Below are positions 8,649 to 17,991 of a stretch of DNA of 64,000 nucleotides, piece by piece (the first letter of the stretch is position 1; each line of letters opens with the position of its first letter). The DNA lies in contig NZ_CAJHCR010000009.1 in assembly GCF_904848585.1 (NCBI RefSeq), positions 186,001-250,000 on the forward strand. The letters are read 5' to 3'. A program made the translations under genes and the position numbers. Origin of the DNA: Paraburkholderia kirstenboschensis. Its GTDB lineage: Bacteria; Pseudomonadota; Gammaproteobacteria; Burkholderiales; Burkholderiaceae. The notes below the pieces were generated by a model. It saw nothing but the letters and a program-made list of their open reading frames with translations, did not search any database and was not told the DNA's origin.

Positions 8649-10598
8649 ATGAAAATATCCTTACCGCCGCATGGGCGGTCGAACCGCGTTTATCCGCCCG
8701 CCGCTCCGAGTTTGCATGGTCTTGCATCGGTGATTACCGGCGTGGTCGTGGTTTGCGGGCTTTACTTCGGCCGCGCGGTGCTGATTCCGATCACGCTCTC
8801 CGTGCTACTCAGTTTTTTGCTCGCGCCGCTCGTGCAGATGTTGCGGCGGCTGCATATGGGACAGTTGCCGTCCATTTTTATCGCGGTGCTGTTCGCGTTG
8901 GCCGCACTGCTCGCCGTGGGGGCGCTGATCGGCGCGCAGCTCGTGCAACTGGCGGGCGACCTGCCGCAGTACCAGGTCGCGATCGAACGGAAGATCGAGA
9001 CAGTGCAGGAGAAAACGATCGGCCGCGCCGATTCGCTGATGAGCCGCGCGGCCGCCACGCTGCAACGTGTTGCGCCTTCAAAGCCGCCGCCGCGCCCTAC
9101 CGGCCGCGCGGCGCGCAATGCGCCCGCCGTGCCCACGCCTGTCGAAGTCCACGAGCCTTCGCCCACGCCGTTGCAACTCGCGCAGCGTGCGCTTTCGCCA
9201 GCCATCGCGCCGATTGAAACCACCTTCATCGTGCTGGTGGTGACGATCTTCATTCTGCTGCAGCGTGAGGATCTGCGCGACCGGCTGATCAGTCTCTTCG
9301 GCTCGCGCGACCTGCATCGCACGACGACCGCGATCAACGACGCCGCCGTGCGCCTGAGCCGCTATTTCGTCGCGCAACTCGGCGTGAACCTGAGCGCGGG
9401 CGGCGTGATTGCGATTGGTCTTGCGATCATCGGCGTGCCCGGCGCGCTGCTGTTCGGCGTGATAGCAGCGCTGCTGCGCTTCGTGCCATATATCGGCATC
9501 TGGATCGCGGCGATTCTCGCGGTGTTTCTCGCCGCGGCGATCCAGCCGCAATGGACGATGGCGGTCTACACACTGATTCTCTTTATCGTCGTGGACGTGG
9601 TGGCTGGGCAGATCGCGGAGCCGCTGCTGTATGGACACCGTTCGGGGCTGTCGCCGCTCGCGGTCGTCGTCGCGGCTATTTTCTGGAGCTGGCTGTGGGG
9701 GCCGGTCGGCCTCGTACTGTCCACGCCGCTCACGCTGTGCGTCGTGACGCTTGGGCGCTACGCCGATCGTCTGAACTTTCTCACGGTGCTGCTCGGCGAC
9801 CAGCCGGCGCTCACGCCCGCGCAGAACTTCTATCAGCGGCTTCTCGCCGACGATCCGCATGAGGCGATCGTGCAGGCAGAGCGCCTTTTGCGCGAGATGT
9901 CGCTGATCGACTACTACGACACCGTCGCGCTCGAAGGGCTCAAGCTCGCACGCAACGACGCGATGCGCGGCGTGCTGATGCCCGACCAGTTGACGCGCGT
10001 GAACGAAGCGCTGGTGGATATCGTCGAAAATCTGGAAATCGCCGATGGTTTGCCGGATCGGCTGATCCGCGCCGAGTCTCCAGAGGCGCTCCTCGCTGCT
10101 TCGTCAGCGGATCTTTCCGAGCGGCACGACAGTCCGACCCGAGCGCATTCTTCGGCACATAGCGACAGCGAAAAACCGGCGGTGCTTTGCGTGCCGGGAC
10201 GCGGCGCGTTCGACGAAGTCACGACAGCCATCGCGGTGCAACTGCTCGGCCGCCTCGGTTTCGCGCCGATCATGGCGACGCACTCGGGCTACCGCAGCGC
10301 GCACGCCGACGAGCCGAGCTACAAGAGTGCGCCGATCATCTGCATCGTTACGCTCGACGCTCCCGAATCGCCGCCGTATTTGCGCAATATGCTTCGACGC
10401 ACACGCGAATGGCGGCCGAGAGCGGCGGTCGTGGTCGGCGTCGGCGGCACTGCGGAAAACAGGCATGAGACAAGCGTGGGCGCGACTGCCGCTTCACATT
10501 CGGCGCCGACCTTCCGCGCAATGATCGAGGAATGCCAGGTGGCCGCGTCGTCGCTGCACACGCGTCAGCATTCGCACGTCGCGGGCGGCGCAGATTGA
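8649..10598 (+). CDS. AI-2E/PerM family transporter with an extra soluble C-terminal domain
   Basis: The 649-residue membrane protein starts at ATG 8649 (GTG 8643 is possible). N-terminal membrane helices (SVITGVVVVCGLYFG, VLIPITLSVLLSFLLAPLV, SIFIAVLFALAALLAV) and a C-proximal helix block containing GVPGALLFGVIAALLRFVPYIG match the AI-2E exporter/PerM family. A Pro/Arg-rich insert lies at about 138-176. After the usual family end (about residue 400) there are some 250 further residues. The last 135 (VLCVPGRGAFDEVTTAIAVQ..., then AAVVVGVGG) look like a Rossmann- or B12-binding-like alpha/beta domain. The substrate is unknown, and the AI-2 name does not imply quorum sensing here. Confidence 0.85.
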   Translation: MKISLPPHGRSNRVYPPAAPSLHGLASVITGVVVVCGLYFGRAVLIPITLSVLLSFLLAPLVQMLRRLHMGQLPSIFIAVLFALAALLAVGALIGAQLVQLAGDLPQYQVAIERKIETVQEKTIGRADSLMSRAAATLQRVAPSKPPPRPTGRAARNAPAVPTPVEVHEPSPTPLQLAQRALSPAIAPIETTFIVLVVTIFILLQREDLRDRLISLFGSRDLHRTTTAINDAAVRLSRYFVAQLGVNLSAGGVIAIGLAIIGVPGALLFGVIAALLRFVPYIGIWIAAILAVFLAAAIQPQWTMAVYTLILFIVVDVVAGQIAEPLLYGHRSGLSPLAVVVAAIFWSWLWGPVGLVLSTPLTLCVVTLGRYADRLNFLTVLLGDQPALTPAQNFYQRLLADDPHEAIVQAERLLREMSLIDYYDTVALEGLKLARNDAMRGVLMPDQLTRVNEALVDIVENLEIADGLPDRLIRAESPEALLAASSADLSERHDSPTRAHSSAHSDSEKPAVLCVPGRGAFDEVTTAIAVQLLGRLGFAPIMATHSGYRSAHADEPSYKSAPIICIVTLDAPESPPYLRNMLRRTREWRPRAAVVVGVGGTAENRHETSVGATAASHSAPTFRAMIEECQVAASSLHTRQHSHVAGGAD

Positions 10599-10791
10599 GC
10601 GCCGCTATGGACCAACCGCGCGCCGACTTGGCGCTAATCAAAACGTGGCGGGCCTGTACCCAAAATGAGGACAGGCGCGCGTAAGCTCTCCTCCATACTT
10701 CGCTTACCGCTTTTTTTCGTATCGCCCCGCGTCCAGAAAAACTCAATGCTGCGGCGCACGTGAAAACGCGGCGAAAATCGAGGAGACATGC

Positions 10792-12564
10792 ATGACGCGC
10801 AGTTTCAAACCCTACCCCTTTGCGCCGCGCCACTACGAGGGTGCGGTGCCCCCGCTCATCGACGGACACGATCCCGTGCGGCGGCCCGTGGCGATAGTCG
10901 GCGGCGGGCCGGTCGGCATGACGCTCGCGCTTGCTCTTGCCCGGCAAGGCGTGCGCTCCGTGCTGATCGAGGCCGACGACAGCGTATGCACCGGCAGCCG
11001 CGCCATCTGCATCTCACGGCGCAGTCTGGAGATACTCAAGCGCCTTGGCGCCGTGCAGGGCTTCCTGCAAAAAGGTCTGCCGTGGACGGGAGGCCGTAGC
11101 TTCTATCGCGACGCAGAAGTGTTCCGCTTCACGATGCATCAGGACGAAGAGCAATCGTTGCCGCCGATGATCAACATCGCGCAATATCAGATCGAACAGT
11201 TCCTGCTCGACGAACTGGAGCGACACGCGGATCTCATCGACATCCGCTGGCAAACTCGTGTGACCGGCATCGAGCAATCCGATGGTTCCGACGCTCAACG
11301 CGGCGCAACACTCGCGCTGCGCACCGGCGACACCGCGTGGCGCATGCACGCCGATTGGGTCGTCGCGTGCGACGGCGGGCGCAGCACCGTACGGGAAGCG
11401 CTCGGTCTGAAGCTCACCGGCACCACGTACGAAGGCCGCTATGTGATCGTCGATATTGCGTTGCGCAGCGAGCGCGCGACCGAACGCCTCGCCTATTTCG
11501 ATCCGCCGTCGAATCCGGGGTCCACGGTGCTCGTGCACAAACAGCCAGACGACGTATGGCGCATCGACTACCAGCTTCGCGACGACGAAGATCCACAAGC
11601 GGCCGTCGAGCCGGACAACGTCATTCCACGCGTTCAGAGCGTGCTCGACGCAATGGGCGAACGAGGCGAATGGTCGCCGATCTGGATTACTGTCTACAAG
11701 GCAAACGCGTTGACGCTGGAGCGTTATCGCCACGGCTCGGTACTGTTCGCCGGCGACGCGGCGCATCTTGTGCCGATCTTCGGTGTGCGCGGCGCGAATT
11801 CGGGCATTGACGACGCCGACAATCTCGGCTGGAAACTCGGCTGTGTGGTCAACGGCATTGCATCGCCCGATCTGCTCGACAGTTATAGCGACGAGCGCGT
11901 GTTCGCCGCGCGTGAGAACCTGAGCTACGGGATGAAAAGCACGGAGTTCATGGCGCCGCCCACGTTCGGCTTCGAGTTGATGAGAACGGCCGTGCTCGGG
12001 CTTGCCGAACATCATGCCGCCGTGCGGCCGCTGATCAATCCGCGCCAAACGCACCCGATCGCGTATGTGGAGTCGCCGCTCAATCGCGTTGCAGCGGACT
12101 GCGCGCAAGCAGTCGGCGCAGTGCGCGCGGCGAGCCAATTTGCCAGCGGTCCCGCACCGGGCAGCGTATTGCCGGAGTGCAGGCTGAAGCGCATCAGCGA
12201 CGGCAAGACGACCGATATACACGTTACCGATCTGCTGACACCCTGCTTCACAGCGCTGCGCTTCGGCACGGACTCATCGCAAGATGCCGAGTGGCAGCGC
12301 ATACAGGACGATCTGGCGAGTCGTGCGATTCCATTCAAAACGATCACCGTAGTCGACACGAACGTCAACGTGAGCGGAGACAGCACAGCCGCTATCGATC
12401 ACACCGGCCGGCTGCATCAAATGCTCGACGCAACACCGGGCACGGTCTATCTGATCCGCCCGGATGGCCACGTGCTCGCCCGTTGGCGCAATGGCAGCGC
12501 AACCGCGACACACAGCGCGCTGATCGCCACACTGAACATTCGGAACAAGGAGAGTCTGTCATGA
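10792..12564 (+). CDS. FAD-dependent aromatic-ring monooxygenase (MhpA/PheA/TfdB-like)
   Basis: The 590-residue flavoprotein belongs to the group A phenol/aromatic hydroxylases. It has the ADP-binding GGGPVG at 37-42, the DG motif VVACDGGRSTVRE at about 190-202 and the ribityl-binding GDAAH at 321-325, with VRGANSGIDDADNLGWKL after it. A C-terminal thioredoxin-like domain (DGHVLARWR near the end) is typical of this group. The substrate cannot be read from sequence; 3-hydroxyphenylpropionate-type phenolics are plausible. The gene has a 190-base upstream region and overlaps the following DUF2783 gene by ATGA. Confidence 0.88.
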   Translation: MTRSFKPYPFAPRHYEGAVPPLIDGHDPVRRPVAIVGGGPVGMTLALALARQGVRSVLIEADDSVCTGSRAICISRRSLEILKRLGAVQGFLQKGLPWTGGRSFYRDAEVFRFTMHQDEEQSLPPMINIAQYQIEQFLLDELERHADLIDIRWQTRVTGIEQSDGSDAQRGATLALRTGDTAWRMHADWVVACDGGRSTVREALGLKLTGTTYEGRYVIVDIALRSERATERLAYFDPPSNPGSTVLVHKQPDDVWRIDYQLRDDEDPQAAVEPDNVIPRVQSVLDAMGERGEWSPIWITVYKANALTLERYRHGSVLFAGDAAHLVPIFGVRGANSGIDDADNLGWKLGCVVNGIASPDLLDSYSDERVFAARENLSYGMKSTEFMAPPTFGFELMRTAVLGLAEHHAAVRPLINPRQTHPIAYVESPLNRVAADCAQAVGAVRAASQFASGPAPGSVLPECRLKRISDGKTTDIHVTDLLTPCFTALRFGTDSSQDAEWQRIQDDLASRAIPFKTITVVDTNVNVSGDSTAAIDHTGRLHQMLDATPGTVYLIRPDGHVLARWRNGSATATHSALIATLNIRNKESLS

Positions 12565-12761
12565 CCGATAGCGACCTCGATCGCATCTACACGACGCTTT
12601 GCCAAACGATCACGGCCGAAGGTGAAGCGCAGGCTCCGCTCTATCTCGCCCGCCTCGCGCTGCTCTGCATGACCGAACTCGATGACACGCAACGCGCTTT
12701 GTCTCTGATCGAGGCGGCTCGACTGCCTTCGCCCGGGGCAGTCACGGCGACGGCTGCATAG
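12561..12761 (+). CDS. DUF2783 small protein, partner of the monooxygenase
   Basis: The 66-residue protein (MTDSDLDRIYTTLCQTI...) starts at an ATG inside the ATGA overlap with the monooxygenase stop, with AGGAGAG just upstream. The sequence agrees with DUF2783, a family usually found beside FAD-dependent monooxygenases. The function is unknown; a small accessory subunit or regulator of the flavoenzyme is a guess. The operon ends at the hairpin at 12791-12826. Confidence 0.75.
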   Translation: MTDSDLDRIYTTLCQTITAEGEAQAPLYLARLALLCMTELDDTQRALSLIEAARLPSPGAVTATAA

Positions 12762-12790
12762 CTTGAAAAGAGCACGACGAACCCGGCGCA

Positions 12791-12826
12791 AAAAAGCCGC
12801 CGCGAGTTAACCAGCGGCGGCTTTCT
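12791..12826. terminator. Bidirectional intrinsic terminator
   Basis: GCCGCCGC (12796-12803) and GCGGCGGC (12814-12821) form a perfect stem with an A-tract on the left and a TTTCTT tract on the right. It lies between the converging DUF2783 and ketopantoate-reductase-like genes and can serve both. Confidence 0.8.
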
Positions 12827-12854
12827 TCAGCGAAGCATTACTGCTACACCGGAT

Positions 12855-13829
12855 TCAGTACAAACCCAGCGTACTCGCATGCAAACGCGCGAGACCGAGC
12901 AGCGCGTCCGTGTATGGCGTTTGAACACCGGTCAGTTGTCCGAGTTCGCGCACCGCGCTCACGAGTGCGTCCAGTTCCACGGGCTTGCGCGCCTGCACGT
13001 CCTGCAGCATCGACGTTTTCATTGCACCGAGTTTGAGCGTGACCGCATGCCGGTCCTGCGGCGCCTGATCGATCGGAATGCCGAAGCGCGCGCCGATCTC
13101 CTTCGCTTCGAGCATGACGCTCGTGACGAAGTTGCGCACCAGCTCGTCGCTGAGAATGCGGTCGGTGGTCGCGCCGGTCATTGCGCTGATGGGGTTCATC
13201 GTCATATTGCCCCACAGCTTGTACCAGACATCGCGCTGGATCTGCTCCGACATCGACGCATTGAAACCGGCGGCGACCAGCGCTTCGGTCAGCGCCTTGA
13301 CGCGTTCGCTGGGCCGCCCGGCAGCCTCGCCGACGATCAACCCATTGCCTTGATGATGCCGGATCACGCCAGGCGCTTCGACGAGGCAGCTCGCATGCAC
13401 CACGCAGCCCACCGTCTGCTCGCCCGGAATCGCCTCGGCGATAGCGCCGTCGGGATCGACGGACTTGAGCCGCTTGCCGGCGAAGTCGCCGCCGAGCCCG
13501 TCGCAGAACCACCATGGCACGCCGTTCATCGCCGTGAGCACGATGGTTTGCGGCCCGAGCAGCGGCGCGATATGCGCGGCCACCGACGCCATGGCAGGAC
13601 CCTTGACCGCCACCACCACGAGATCCTGAACGCCGAGTTCCGCTGGATCTTCAACCGCTCTCACGCGAACAGCCCGCGTCTCGCCGCCTTCGATCAAACG
13701 CAAGCCGTGCTCGCGCAAAGCGGCGAGCGTCGCGCCGCGCGCCACCACGCCGATATCGTGGCCTGCTTGCGCGAGCTTCACGCCCATCCATCCGCCAATC
13801 GCGCCTGCGCCGTAAATCACTGCTTTCAT
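12855..13829 (-). CDS. 2-dehydropantoate 2-reductase family protein (PanE-like)
   Basis: The 324-residue protein has the N-terminal NADP-binding GAGAIGGWMG (7-16), the central KGPAM and NGVPWWF segments, and the C-terminal helical domain with KLWGNMTMNPISAMTG, all typical of the ApbA/PanE family. True PanE reduces ketopantoate in pantothenate synthesis. This copy sits four bases downstream of a class II aldolase gene rather than with pan genes, so it may reduce another 2-oxo acid made in the same small pathway. The start is ATG 13829; the longer open frame upstream overlaps the aldolase gene. Confidence 0.85.
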   Translation of the reverse strand: MKAVIYGAGAIGGWMGVKLAQAGHDIGVVARGATLAALREHGLRLIEGGETRAVRVRAVEDPAELGVQDLVVVAVKGPAMASVAAHIAPLLGPQTIVLTAMNGVPWWFCDGLGGDFAGKRLKSVDPDGAIAEAIPGEQTVGCVVHASCLVEAPGVIRHHQGNGLIVGEAAGRPSERVKALTEALVAAGFNASMSEQIQRDVWYKLWGNMTMNPISAMTGATTDRILSDELVRNFVTSVMLEAKEIGARFGIPIDQAPQDRHAVTLKLGAMKTSMLQDVQARKPVELDALVSAVRELGQLTGVQTPYTDALLGLARLHASTLGLY

Positions 13830-13833
13830 TGAT

Positions 13834-14625
13834 TCAGTCCTTGTAACTCGCGTCGATGCGTTCGACGCGCCGCACCAGCGCATCGTACACATCCTGCCCC
13901 GCGCCGTGACGCGGATCGAACTGGAGCGCGTCGCGCGAACAGCGGATCGCCACTTCTTCCGGGACCGGCCGCGCCTTGCCCATCGAGAACGTCGCCATCT
14001 GAATCTCGCACGCGCGGTTCAGTGTCCAGAGAATCGCAAAAGTCTGCGGCAACGTGCGGCCCCACGCAAGCAGTCCGTGGTTGCGCAGAATCACTGCCTG
14101 CCTGTTGCCGATATGTTCGACGAGCCGCGGCCCTTCTTCCGCATGCACGGTGATGCCCTCGAAATCGTGATACGCGATGCGATCGTGCAACTGCGCGCTG
14201 TAAAAATTGGTCTGCTGCAAGCCGTCTTCGAGGCACGCCACCGCGACGCCCGCCGTGGTGTGTGTGTGCATCACACAATGCGCGTCGGGCACGCCTTCGT
14301 GGATCGCCGCATGCACGACGAAACCGGCCGGATTGACCGGATAACGCGAGTCGTCCAGCACGCGGCCCTGGGCGTCGATCTTCACGAGATTGCTCGCCGT
14401 GACTTCGCTGTAGTGCAAGCCGAAAGGATTGATCAGGAACTGGCGTTCGCCGCCGCTCACGCTCGCCGGCACGCGCAACGTGATGTGGTTGTAGATCATC
14501 TCCGTCCAGCCGAGCATGTCGAAAATGCGGTAGCACGCAGCCAGTTGAACGCGCGACTGCCATTCGTCCGGGTGCATGTCGGTACTCTTCGGCGCACTCG
14601 CCGCTGGCATATCAAGTGTCGTCAT
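13834..14625 (-). CDS. Class II aldolase/adducin family protein
   Basis: The 263-residue protein contains the class II aldolase core. MLGWTEMIYNHITLRVP lies near the N-terminus, the metal-binding MHTHTTAGVA follows, and AVILRNHGLLAWG is the third metal ligand region. These enzymes cleave or rearrange aldol substrates, or act as decarboxylases, with a divalent metal. The start at ATG 14625 has GGAGAG eight bases upstream. It lies between the aromatic aminotransferase and the ketopantoate-reductase-like gene, with spacings of 50 and 4 bases, so the three probably form one operon acting on a shared oxo-acid. Confidence 0.85.
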   Translation of the reverse strand: MTTLDMPAASAPKSTDMHPDEWQSRVQLAACYRIFDMLGWTEMIYNHITLRVPASVSGGERQFLINPFGLHYSEVTASNLVKIDAQGRVLDDSRYPVNPAGFVVHAAIHEGVPDAHCVMHTHTTAGVAVACLEDGLQQTNFYSAQLHDRIAYHDFEGITVHAEEGPRLVEHIGNRQAVILRNHGLLAWGRTLPQTFAILWTLNRACEIQMATFSMGKARPVPEEVAIRCSRDALQFDPRHGAGQDVYDALVRRVERIDASYKD

Positions 14626-14675
14626 CGATCTCTCCATGGGTATCTGCTGGCTGCGCGCGGTGCTTATCGCCGCCG

Positions 14676-15875
14676 TTATGCGCCGGACACGACGGCCGCG
14701 ATGGACGACGCCACGTAGTCCGCATTGCGCGCATTCAAGCCAGCCACGCACATGCGGCCCGAACGCAGTACGTACACCGCGTGTTCGTTGCGAAGACGCT
14801 CGACCTGGCTTACGGTCAAGCCCGTATAGGTGAACATGCCGCGCTGCGCCACGTACCGCGCACGCATCACTTCATCGACGCGGCCAGCGAGTCCCGCGTG
14901 GATCGTGCCGCGCATCGCAAGAATGCGTTCGCGCATGGTGGCCAGTTCCGCTTCCCACGAAGCGCGTAACGACATATCGGACAGCACGTTCGCGACGAGG
15001 CGCGCGCCGTGCGTCGGCGGATTGCTGTAGTTCGCACGCACGGCGGACATCAACTGACCGAGCACACGGCTCGCTTCGTCGGCGCTCTTGCAGACCACGC
15101 TCAGTGCGCCGCACCGCTCGCCGTACAGCGAAAAATTCTTCGAGAACGAATTGGCTGCGATCAGCGGTATGTCGGCCTCGGCCAGCATGCGAACACAGGC
15201 GGCGTCTTCTTCGAGGCCCGCGCCAAAGCCCTGGTAAGCCATATCGACGAACGCGATCAACTTGCCACGTTGCAATACCGGCACGAGCTCGGCCCATTGC
15301 TCGACGCTGAGATCGACGCCAGTGGGGTTGTGGCAGCACGCATGCAGCAAGACAATGCTGCGCTCGGGCAAACGGCCGATGGTGTCGATCATATCGGCGA
15401 AACGCAGGCCGCCGGTCTGTTCGTCGTAATACGGATAAGTGTTGACGGTTAGACCCGCGCCCTCGAATACGACGCGGTGATTCTCCCAACTCGGGTCGCT
15501 GATCCACATTTGCGAACCCGGAAAATAGCGCCGCAGAAAATCGGCGCCGACCTTGAGCGCGCCGGAGCCGCCTATGGTCTGCAACGTCGCGATGCGGCCC
15601 GCGGCGCGCGCTTCGCTGTCCGCGCCGAACACGAGCGCCTGTGCGGTGTCGCGATAGAGCGGCAAGCCGGCCATCGGCAGATAGGAACGCGGGCCGATTG
15701 CGTCGAGCAACGCGGTTTCCGCGCGGCGCACCGCGTCCATGACGGGCAGCTTGCCCGCGTCGTCGAAATAGATGCCGATGCTCAGGTTGACTTTGTTCTC
15801 GCGTGGATCGAGCTGGAAGTCTTCGTTGAGGCTCAGAATCGGATCGCCGGGATAAGCGGGGATATCTTCGAACAT
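14676..15875 (-). CDS. tyrB: Aromatic/aspartate-type amino acid aminotransferase (TyrB-like)
   Basis: The 399-residue PLP enzyme is of the class Ib AspAT/TyrAT type. It has the N-terminal PGDPILSLNEDF, SYLPMAGLPLYRD, the HNPTGVDLS motif (182-190), DMAYQGFGAG and the PLP-lysine loop NSFSKNFSLYGERCG with K246. The C-terminal SGRMCVAGLN carries the substrate-carboxylate Arg. Such enzymes transaminate Tyr, Phe and Asp with 2-oxoglutarate. The ATG at 15875 follows AAGGAA. It heads the operon with the aldolase and reductase and faces a LysR regulator across 177 bases. Confidence 0.9.
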   Translation of the reverse strand: MFEDIPAYPGDPILSLNEDFQLDPRENKVNLSIGIYFDDAGKLPVMDAVRRAETALLDAIGPRSYLPMAGLPLYRDTAQALVFGADSEARAAGRIATLQTIGGSGALKVGADFLRRYFPGSQMWISDPSWENHRVVFEGAGLTVNTYPYYDEQTGGLRFADMIDTIGRLPERSIVLLHACCHNPTGVDLSVEQWAELVPVLQRGKLIAFVDMAYQGFGAGLEEDAACVRMLAEADIPLIAANSFSKNFSLYGERCGALSVVCKSADEASRVLGQLMSAVRANYSNPPTHGARLVANVLSDMSLRASWEAELATMRERILAMRGTIHAGLAGRVDEVMRARYVAQRGMFTYTGLTVSQVERLRNEHAVYVLRSGRMCVAGLNARNADYVASSIAAVVSGA

Positions 15876-16052
15876 GGCATTTCCTTGAAGGAGCCCTGAG
15901 GTGATGCCGACATTGCGTCGACGGCCGGGCGACACTGAAAGTCTAAGCGTCTTTTTGTGCTCCCGTCGATTGGGACAAGTGTCGATCAACGCGCCTCGAT
16001 CCACAATCAACGGATTTTTCACGATTCGTAAGTTTTTCTTTAGAATCGGGTC

Positions 16053-16994
16053 ATGGCACTTACTCGCGTCACCATCCGTCAATTCGAGGCGTTTCTCGCC
16101 ATTGTCGATCTTCACAGCATCGGCGCGGCGGCAGAGCGGCTCGGGCTCACTTCGTCGGCAGTCAGTCAACTGCTCGCCGAGCTTGAAACGGAACTCGGCT
16201 TTCGCCTGTTCGACCGGACCACGCGGCGCGTGAATCTGTCGAGCGCGGGGCAAGATTTCCTCGCGTCGGCGGAATCCGTGTTGCGTCACGTGCGCGCCGC
16301 CGCCCAATCCGCCGACGATATCCGTAACCGCGCCGCCGGCATCGTTCGGATCGGCGCGCCGCTCGTGCTGGCGTCGACTGCGTTGCCCGCGGCGATCGCC
16401 GAGTACGCGCGCGACAAGCCGAAGGTTGTCGTGCGCATTTGCGACACGGTGGTCGAGCAACTCGTCGAGCGTGTGGAAAGCGCGGACGTGGACCTCGCGG
16501 TCGGGCCAGACAGGCAAAGCGGAGCACGCGTGCGCCGCGACTCCGCGTTCGCAAGTCCGTGGGTGATGTGGTGCGCGCCGTCGCATCCGCTCGGCACACG
16601 GCGGCGTGTGCAGTGGCAGCAGTTGCGCGATGTACCTATCGTCGCTACAGGCCGCGATCACGAACGCGCGGTCGACCAGATGCTCGCAAATCTTCCGGTC
16701 GAGGCGCGCATCGTTCCAGTCGATGTGGTGGACAACGTCACCACCGCTTTCGGCATCGCTTCGCGCGGACTGGCCGTGACGCTGGCGCCGGCTTACGTCG
16801 CACCGCTTGCGCGCACTTTCGGGCTGGTGATGAAGCGGATTGTCGAGCCGGAGACCATCCGCGAGGTTTGCGTGTATCGCTCGACCGAACGCGCGCTGTC
16901 ACCGCCTGCGGCCGGTTTTGTGGATTTCCTGTTGCCGTGGCTCAAGCGCTGGGATCGCGAGACGCAAGCCGATGCGCGCGCAAGACGCGGTTGA
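16053..16994 (+). CDS. LysR-family transcriptional regulator
   Basis: The 313-residue protein has an N-terminal winged HTH (IRQFEAFLAIVDLHSIGAAAERL...SSAVSQLLAELE, residues 7-50) and a LysR effector-binding domain (about 92-300). It is divergent from the aminotransferase-aldolase-reductase operon, and the 177-base gap contains AT-rich DNA. By the usual LysR arrangement it probably controls that operon and itself. The effector is not predictable. Confidence 0.87.
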   Translation: MALTRVTIRQFEAFLAIVDLHSIGAAAERLGLTSSAVSQLLAELETELGFRLFDRTTRRVNLSSAGQDFLASAESVLRHVRAAAQSADDIRNRAAGIVRIGAPLVLASTALPAAIAEYARDKPKVVVRICDTVVEQLVERVESADVDLAVGPDRQSGARVRRDSAFASPWVMWCAPSHPLGTRRRVQWQQLRDVPIVATGRDHERAVDQMLANLPVEARIVPVDVVDNVTTAFGIASRGLAVTLAPAYVAPLARTFGLVMKRIVEPETIREVCVYRSTERALSPPAAGFVDFLLPWLKRWDRETQADARARRG

Positions 16995-17028
16995 AAATGC
17001 GTGACTACAGCGCGGCAAAATAACAATC

Positions 17029-17847
17029 TCAGCCACGTTGCGGCGCCATGCACAGCGCGAACAGTTGCCGCTGGCTGGAGATGCCGAGCCGCGCATACGC
17101 GCGCTTCTGATAAGTGATAACGCTCGTGGGCTTAACGCCCATCTGTGCGGCTATTTCCGCTGCTGTCGCGCCTTCGAACGTGCCGCGCAGCACGTCGAGC
17201 TCGCGTGGCGTAAGCGCCGGACAGATTCGTCTGATGCGTACGAGCATTGCCGCTGCCGGGCCTTCCTGATGCTGCCCATGAAGCGCGTAATGCCCTTTCG
17301 CTGCGTGCGCAAACAGATGCGCGAGACTTTCGACGCGTTCCATCTCGCCCGCGGTGAACGTGCCGTATGCGCGGTCACGGTACAGATTGATGGACAGCCA
17401 CACGCTTTCCACAGGTTGCACGAGCAGCGACAAGCGGTCGGATACGTTGGGCTGCGAGTAGCACGCTGCGCGATACGCTTCGTTCGAGATTTCTTCGCTT
17501 TGCTGCTGATGCAGAACTAGCGCGTCGTGCGATCTCGCACTACTCGCGCTTCCGACAATCGCCCTATTGCCGTCCAGCGCGTAAAAGTGCGTCGCGTAGC
17601 GGTCCGCAACGTCACGCAGAAAACGTCCACCCCGATGATCGGCGGCGGAGATAGTGCGGGGTCGCGCGTCGAATTCATACGCAAACACGGTGCACTGCGA
17701 AACCGGCAGCATATCGCCTACGGTTTTGAGCATGCTGGCGGCGAGTGAGTCAGCGTCGCTGTGCGAAATCGACATGACGAGCTCGGCCGCACGCGCGGTG
17801 CTGATCTGTTCGCTTCGATGCGGCAGGGAAATGCGCCATGAACGCAT
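17029..17847 (-). CDS. LuxR-family transcriptional regulator
   Basis: The C-terminal 65 residues are a GerE/LuxR-type HTH (CPALTPRELDVLRGTFEGATAAEIAAQMGV...YARLGISSQRQLFAL). The preceding 190 residues resemble a GAF/PAS-like sensor region without a recognisable ligand motif. The start is uncertain: I use ATG 17847 (272 residues). ATG 17913, or the frame start at 17979, would add an N-terminus of unlikely composition. It is the last gene of a minus-strand signalling cluster and converges with the LysR gene. Confidence 0.78.
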   Translation of the reverse strand: MRSWRISLPHRSEQISTARAAELVMSISHSDADSLAASMLKTVGDMLPVSQCTVFAYEFDARPRTISAADHRGGRFLRDVADRYATHFYALDGNRAIVGSASSARSHDALVLHQQQSEEISNEAYRAACYSQPNVSDRLSLLVQPVESVWLSINLYRDRAYGTFTAGEMERVESLAHLFAHAAKGHYALHGQHQEGPAAAMLVRIRRICPALTPRELDVLRGTFEGATAAEIAAQMGVKPTSVITYQKRAYARLGISSQRQLFALCMAPQRG

Positions 17848-17991
17848 GATGGCTTCGTACTCGCGCGGCGTGGGTTGGATTCTGCCAAGCGTAGCACAGC
17901 GCGGCGTTGACATCGGTGCTAGTGCGGAGCATGCGCCGACCACAGTATGCGCAGCGCCGTTGCCGCATAGGCGCCGCATTTATCGTCGCGC

